From Sulfidibacterium sp036244975 (GTDB lineage Bacteria; Bacteroidota; Bacteroidia; Bacteroidales; F082): DNA of 64,000 bases. Under the pieces are notes generated by a model. That model did not search any database and was not told the DNA's origin. It saw nothing but the letters and a program-made list of their open reading frames with translations. Shown in pieces: positions 60,047 to 64,000 of the stretch. A program made the position numbers and the translations under genes. Each line of letters begins with the position of its first letter. The stretch's first letter is position 1. The stretch spans positions 10,227 through 74,226 of the forward strand of contig BTTE01000003.1 of NCBI GenBank assembly GCA_036244975.1, read 5' to 3'.

Positions 60047-61204
60047 TTATTTCTGAGGAGAATATACTGCAACAGCAATTTTCGTATCAGCCGTTCCGTA
60101 ATAGAGGAACCACTTATCGTGAAAATAAGCCAGACCTTCAACAAAAACAACATTGTTTACCTGTCCGGTAATTTCATAAGGCTTGCCGGGCTTCATAAAA
60201 TAGCTTTGCGTACGGGCAATCAGTTTTTCCGGATTATTTAAATCAAATAAGGCTTGTCCGGCGGCATAAGTTCCGGCAGGCAAGGTGGTATCTCCATACT
60301 CTTTACTGTTCTTGCTATTGTAAATCAGCAGAATACCCTTCTTTGTAATCAAGGCGAAAGGTCCGGACTCAACTAACTCGCTGTCAAACTTTCCCTTTCT
60401 TGGTTTAAGAGCCGCAAAAAGACTGGCCTTCCCGTACCTGTTATCAATACTATCCGGGATTTGCCCTTTGTCTTTCTCTATGGGAGTCCAGTTGATCAAA
60501 TCCCCGGAATGAGCCAGGAAAATATCAGTATCCCCAAAATACATCCAGTATTTTCCATTAATTTTTGTGGCAACAAACTTGTTTCCAACCCGCCGGCTGA
60601 CTATGGCTCCCGATTTAGTAAATATCTTGAAATATTTACCATTGTAAGCCTTCCTGAAAGCAGAGCCGTGTTTTGTCCAGTTAACGAGATTTTTGGATGT
60701 TGCAACAAAAAGCCTGGTTCTGTCTCCATTCCAGGCAGTATAAGTCATGTAATAAGTTCCACTGTCATCCTGCACAACACGGGGATCTTCGGTTCCGCCC
60801 TCCCATTCGTATTTTTTATACTTATCGCTTTCTGGATATAAAACAGGTTTGGAAAATCGTTTGAAAGTTAATCCGTTATTGCTCACAGCCAAGCCAATAC
60901 GTGATGTGCCGGCCAGTTTTCCTATGCTGTCTTCTGCCCTGTAAAGCAAATAAATCTTTCCGTTTCTTACAACTGCTGCGGGATTGAAGACATCTTTTGC
61001 CTCCCATTTTACTAATGTCTTTTGAATCGGCCCCATAAAAGTTACACTGTCAACAGCTCCCATAATCGGATTTACCGAATCGACTTTAACAAAAGGGCCC
61101 AGTGTCCACGACGTATTCGAAGCGGGTTGGTTCCGGTTACATCCGACGCTTAAAAAAACTATCAGAAGGAGTAAAATGCTTGTGCTTGATAAATATTTTT
61201 TCAT
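60047..61204 (-). CDS. GH130-family enzyme, exported lipoprotein
   Basis: 385 residues. The lipobox is LSVGC (C22). A five-bladed propeller is seen: FNPAAVVRNGKIYLLYRAED, then GTSRIGLAVSNNGLTFKRF, WEGGTEDPRVV with the catalytic Asp, YYMTYTAWNGDRTRL and VNNVVFVEGLAYFHDKWFLYYG. Export suggests a hydrolase of the beta-1,2-mannosidase type (as in Bacteroides BT3780) rather than a phosphorylase. It lies 57 bases after GH3 and 32 before GH65, so it belongs to the same operon. Confidence 0.87.
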   Translation of the reverse strand: MKKYLSSTSILLLLIVFLSVGCNRNQPASNTSWTLGPFVKVDSVNPIMGAVDSVTFMGPIQKTLVKWEAKDVFNPAAVVRNGKIYLLYRAEDSIGKLAGTSRIGLAVSNNGLTFKRFSKPVLYPESDKYKKYEWEGGTEDPRVVQDDSGTYYMTYTAWNGDRTRLFVATSKNLVNWTKHGSAFRKAYNGKYFKIFTKSGAIVSRRVGNKFVATKINGKYWMYFGDTDIFLAHSGDLINWTPIEKDKGQIPDSIDNRYGKASLFAALKPRKGKFDSELVESGPFALITKKGILLIYNSKNSKEYGDTTLPAGTYAAGQALFDLNNPEKLIARTQSYFMKPGKPYEITGQVNNVVFVEGLAYFHDKWFLYYGTADTKIAVAVYSPQK

Positions 61205-61261
61205 GATGATAAGTATTTGAAATATTTATATCTCAATATTAGTTTAAACGCTTTCTGTTAT

Positions 61262-63871
61262 TTAAAATTTTTCCTCTCCCCATTTAACATTCCCTGATAA
61301 CAGGATGTTTCGGGAAGAAGCTCCCACGAGAATATCAAATGTGGCAGAATCGATAACCCATGCTTTTTTCTCAGGATTATAATAGTGAAACGCATTACGG
61401 TCCAGTTTCACATGTACGGTCTTTGAGGCACCCGGTTTCAAATCTACCCTCGCAAAGCCTTTAAGCGCTTTCACCGGACGATCCAGCAGGGGGTTTTCTT
61501 CGTGAACATAAACCTGGGCTATCTCTGCCCCTTCCCGTTTCCCTGTATTGGTAATGGTAAAAGAAACATCTGCAGACAACTTCCCTCCCGTAGTATCTGT
61601 GGTAATTTTCAGGTTCCCGTATTTAAAAGAAGTATAGGACAAACCGAATCCGAATGGGAACTGTGGTTTTATTTGTTCTTTATCAAAATGACGGTACCCG
61701 ACGTAAAGTCCTTCGGAATAGGTATCCGTTGAATCATTGTTCCTGTAGTTTTGAACAGCTACGGGTTCCTGTTTCAGGCTTACCGGGAAAGTAACAGGTA
61801 GTTTTCCCGATGGGTTCACTTTCCCCAACAGAATGTTTGTAATGGCAGTACCTATATACTCTCCATCGAACCACGTCTCAAGGAGCGCCGGCACCTGCCG
61901 AATCCAACGGTTGACTATAACCGGAGCGCCGGTGGTAAGTATCACAACAGTACGTTTGTTAACCCTGGCAACACGACGAATCAACTCGTCCTGGTTGTCC
62001 GGAAGGCGTAAGTCTTTTCGGTCGAAGCCTTCCGATTCAAAATAGCTGGAAGTGCCTGCAAAAATAAGGGCCATATCCGAATGTGCTGCCACGGAAACAG
62101 CCTGTTGTATGGATGCTGTTTGCGGGAGCTGCCAGTTTAATTGTAATAGCAGGCTTATGCCCTTATCCGGATTATACGGTTGCCCGTGATATTCCACTCT
62201 TAAGTCGTAGAGACGGTCTCTTTTTAAAGTTACCTGATATATAGCAGATTTTTTGATGAATTGCATCTGCTTATTATTCTGAAGAGAGATCACTTTCTTG
62301 TTGTTCAGAAACAGGTCAACGGGACTTCCCGAACGGAGGCCGAACGTATATTTTCCTGAAACGGGAGCTTTTATTTTTCCCGTCCAGCGTACCGTGAATT
62401 TCCCTTTGAAGGCCGAATCCGACCCAACGGGTGTTTCCTGTGCCGCTCCCTGACGATAGTCAATCTGTGCCACGGCTTTTACCACCGCGTGTCCCGAAAA
62501 ATTGTCATTAGGATAAAACGCTGCCCGTAAGCCTTTTTTTATGCTATCGGGCTGGTAAAAATATGCAGGAGGTACCGGTTGAAGATATTGAAAGAGTATG
62601 CCGGGAGCATATTGTAATGTTGCCTTTCCTTTAAGCGCTTTTTGAAGCGCCTCGAGGGGCGAAACCACAAAAATCGGATGTACTTCGGCACTTCCTCCGC
62701 CTGTTGCGCGCGCATAGGCTGCATTCGGACCAATAATAGCAATACGCATGCCCTTGGTTACCTTAATGGGAAGCAACCTGTTCTCGTTTTTCAACAAAAC
62801 AATTCCTTCATTGGCAGCTTGTAAAGCGGCTCTCTTTGAGGCGGGAGTGTTTAATAAACTATCTGTCAGGCGCTGCGGAAACTTCATCTCAGGTAATACA
62901 TGCAGTCTGAATTCTGCTGTTAAAATGTTGTTTACTTTCGAGTTTATGGTTGAAATTTTCACTTTTCCGGACTGAAGTGCGGGTAAAAGCGTTGTCGGAT
63001 TCAGATACTTTCCGGTAGGCATTTCCAGATCCAGTGCGTTGTTTACGGTGGGAAAGGTGCTGTGTACAGCACGCCAGTCCGACATAATCAAGCCTTTAAA
63101 TCCCCAGTCTTTCCTCAAAACAGAGTTAAGAAGATAGTGGTTAGCGCTACAAAATTCGCCATTGACCTGATTATATGCAGCCATCACGGCCACAACCCGG
63201 GCTTCCTGTACAGCCGCTTTAAATGCAGGAAAATATATCTCCCTTAAAGTGCGTTCATTTATCTTTTCATCAATAGTAAATCTGTTGAATTCCTGATTGT
63301 TGGCAACAAAATGTTTAACGGTGGCCCCCACTCCTTCTTCCTGTACCCCTTTGATGTAACTAACGCCCATTTGGGAAGTCAGAAACGGGTCTTCGCCGAA
63401 AGCTTCAAAAGTTCGTCCGTTTAACGGGTTACGGGCAATATTTACGTTGGGACCAAGGATAATGTTTCTTCCTTTAGCACGTACTTCTCTTCCGATACCC
63501 TGACCTGTTTTTCTCACAATTGCCGTATCCCATGTGGAAGCCAGGGCTATCCCGGCAGGAAAAGCAGAAGCGTGTCCCCAACGAACGCCCACAGGGCCAT
63601 CATTCATACGCAAAGAGGGAATCCCCAAACGGGGGATTGGCTTTGTGCTCATAACAACACCTCCTAACAATTCTAATTTTTCCTTTGTGCTGAGATGAGA
63701 CAATAAATAAGATCTGCTAAGCGGTTGGTTAGGTTTTAGGGAACGGTTACATGCTGTGACAAAGAAAAGTACCATTAAAAGCAAACCAAGGCTCATGCCC
63801 GAAGGCAATGTAAGCCTTTGCCGGAATTTTCTGCCTGTTGATTTTTTTGATAAAAAGAAATTTTTTTTCAT
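61262..63871 (-). CDS. GH3 beta-glucosidase with PA14 insert, exported lipoprotein
   Basis: 869 residues. The signal ends FFVTAC (C41) with a long positively charged n-region; ATG 63796 (Met26) is an alternative start. The N-terminal barrel has VKHFVANNQE (186-195) and the nucleophile D265 in LIMSDWRAVHS. The C-terminal sandwich begins about 350, interrupted by a PA14-like beta domain (about 425-570). A fibronectin III-like tail (from about 770) completes the family layout. It cleaves terminal beta-glucose from oligosaccharides. It is the first gene of the carbohydrate operon visible here; genes further upstream are outside the window. Confidence 0.92.
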   Translation of the reverse strand: MKKNFFLSKKSTGRKFRQRLTLPSGMSLGLLLMVLFFVTACNRSLKPNQPLSRSYLLSHLSTKEKLELLGGVVMSTKPIPRLGIPSLRMNDGPVGVRWGHASAFPAGIALASTWDTAIVRKTGQGIGREVRAKGRNIILGPNVNIARNPLNGRTFEAFGEDPFLTSQMGVSYIKGVQEEGVGATVKHFVANNQEFNRFTIDEKINERTLREIYFPAFKAAVQEARVVAVMAAYNQVNGEFCSANHYLLNSVLRKDWGFKGLIMSDWRAVHSTFPTVNNALDLEMPTGKYLNPTTLLPALQSGKVKISTINSKVNNILTAEFRLHVLPEMKFPQRLTDSLLNTPASKRAALQAANEGIVLLKNENRLLPIKVTKGMRIAIIGPNAAYARATGGGSAEVHPIFVVSPLEALQKALKGKATLQYAPGILFQYLQPVPPAYFYQPDSIKKGLRAAFYPNDNFSGHAVVKAVAQIDYRQGAAQETPVGSDSAFKGKFTVRWTGKIKAPVSGKYTFGLRSGSPVDLFLNNKKVISLQNNKQMQFIKKSAIYQVTLKRDRLYDLRVEYHGQPYNPDKGISLLLQLNWQLPQTASIQQAVSVAAHSDMALIFAGTSSYFESEGFDRKDLRLPDNQDELIRRVARVNKRTVVILTTGAPVIVNRWIRQVPALLETWFDGEYIGTAITNILLGKVNPSGKLPVTFPVSLKQEPVAVQNYRNNDSTDTYSEGLYVGYRHFDKEQIKPQFPFGFGLSYTSFKYGNLKITTDTTGGKLSADVSFTITNTGKREGAEIAQVYVHEENPLLDRPVKALKGFARVDLKPGASKTVHVKLDRNAFHYYNPEKKAWVIDSATFDILVGASSRNILLSGNVKWGEEKF

Positions 63872-64000
63872 TTTTACCCCGCTTTAAGTAAAATGACACA
63901 GCAAAAAAAAATGGGACCATCTAAAAAACACATTATGAGATTCAGACAGCCCCATATATCTATTTATAATAAAGCACTAAAATCAATATCCCGGATTCTG

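Noticed and set aside
1..64000. CRISPR array, retron, or other repeat-spacer system
   Set aside because: No regularly spaced direct repeats, reverse transcriptase or Cas-like protein was seen anywhere in the window.

Overview
The window looks like a chromosomal segment of a Bacteroidota bacterium, probably in the Bacteroidales/Marinilabiliales area. This rests on the many promoters with the Bacteroidota -7 motif TAnnTTTG, the near absence of Shine-Dalgarno sites, and the gene style: an ExbB/ExbD/ExbD cluster, PepSY-like proteins, a sigma factor paired with an outer-membrane barrel protein, GH130 enzymes, and secreted glycosidases that are mostly lipoproteins. The genus cannot be fixed from the sequence alone. 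There is no transposase, integrase, phage gene or CRISPR array.

Layout. 0-3.7 kb: the tail of a probable prenylglyceryl-phosphate synthase, a cysteine-rich thioredoxin-like protein with a CsoR/FrmR-HMA fusion, cinA, and a nucleoside phosphorylase. 3.8-10.3 kb: a sensor kinase with hemW, then an MFS transporter, glutamate decarboxylase and a propeller lipoprotein. 10.4-22.7 kb, mostly minus strand: manC, an lptF/G-GT-GT-sprT operon, the exbB operon, tRNA-Ser(GGA), ansA-tatD and xseA-xseB. 22.8-28.6 kb: a cytoplasmic glycoside locus of two GT4 enzymes (one fused to an alpha/alpha-toroid domain) and two GH130 enzymes.

28.7-50.5 kb is the most distinctive part. A two-component system (29873-31782) is preceded by an 11-bp-period direct repeat related to TTTAGATTT, just upstream of its -7 element. 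The same arrangement recurs upstream of an ECF sigma/barrel operon (33281), a PepSY-like protein with a TolC/adaptor/RND set (38682 onward) and a second adaptor/RND pair (46367). This looks like a local envelope-stress and efflux regulon whose founding regulator is encoded in the window. Embedded in it are a headless TetR-like protein, a frameshifted pseudo-receiver with Glu at the phospho-acceptor position, and a VirK/DUF535 protein.

50.6-64 kb, minus strand: a hybrid kinase that lacks the phospho-acceptor histidine, a 284-bp element built of inverted repeats, and a carbohydrate operon read as GH3, GH130, GH65, GH13, GH37, sugar porter. All the hydrolases there carry export signals. Together they suggest periplasmic or surface breakdown of gluco- and mannosides, with glucose taken up by the porter.
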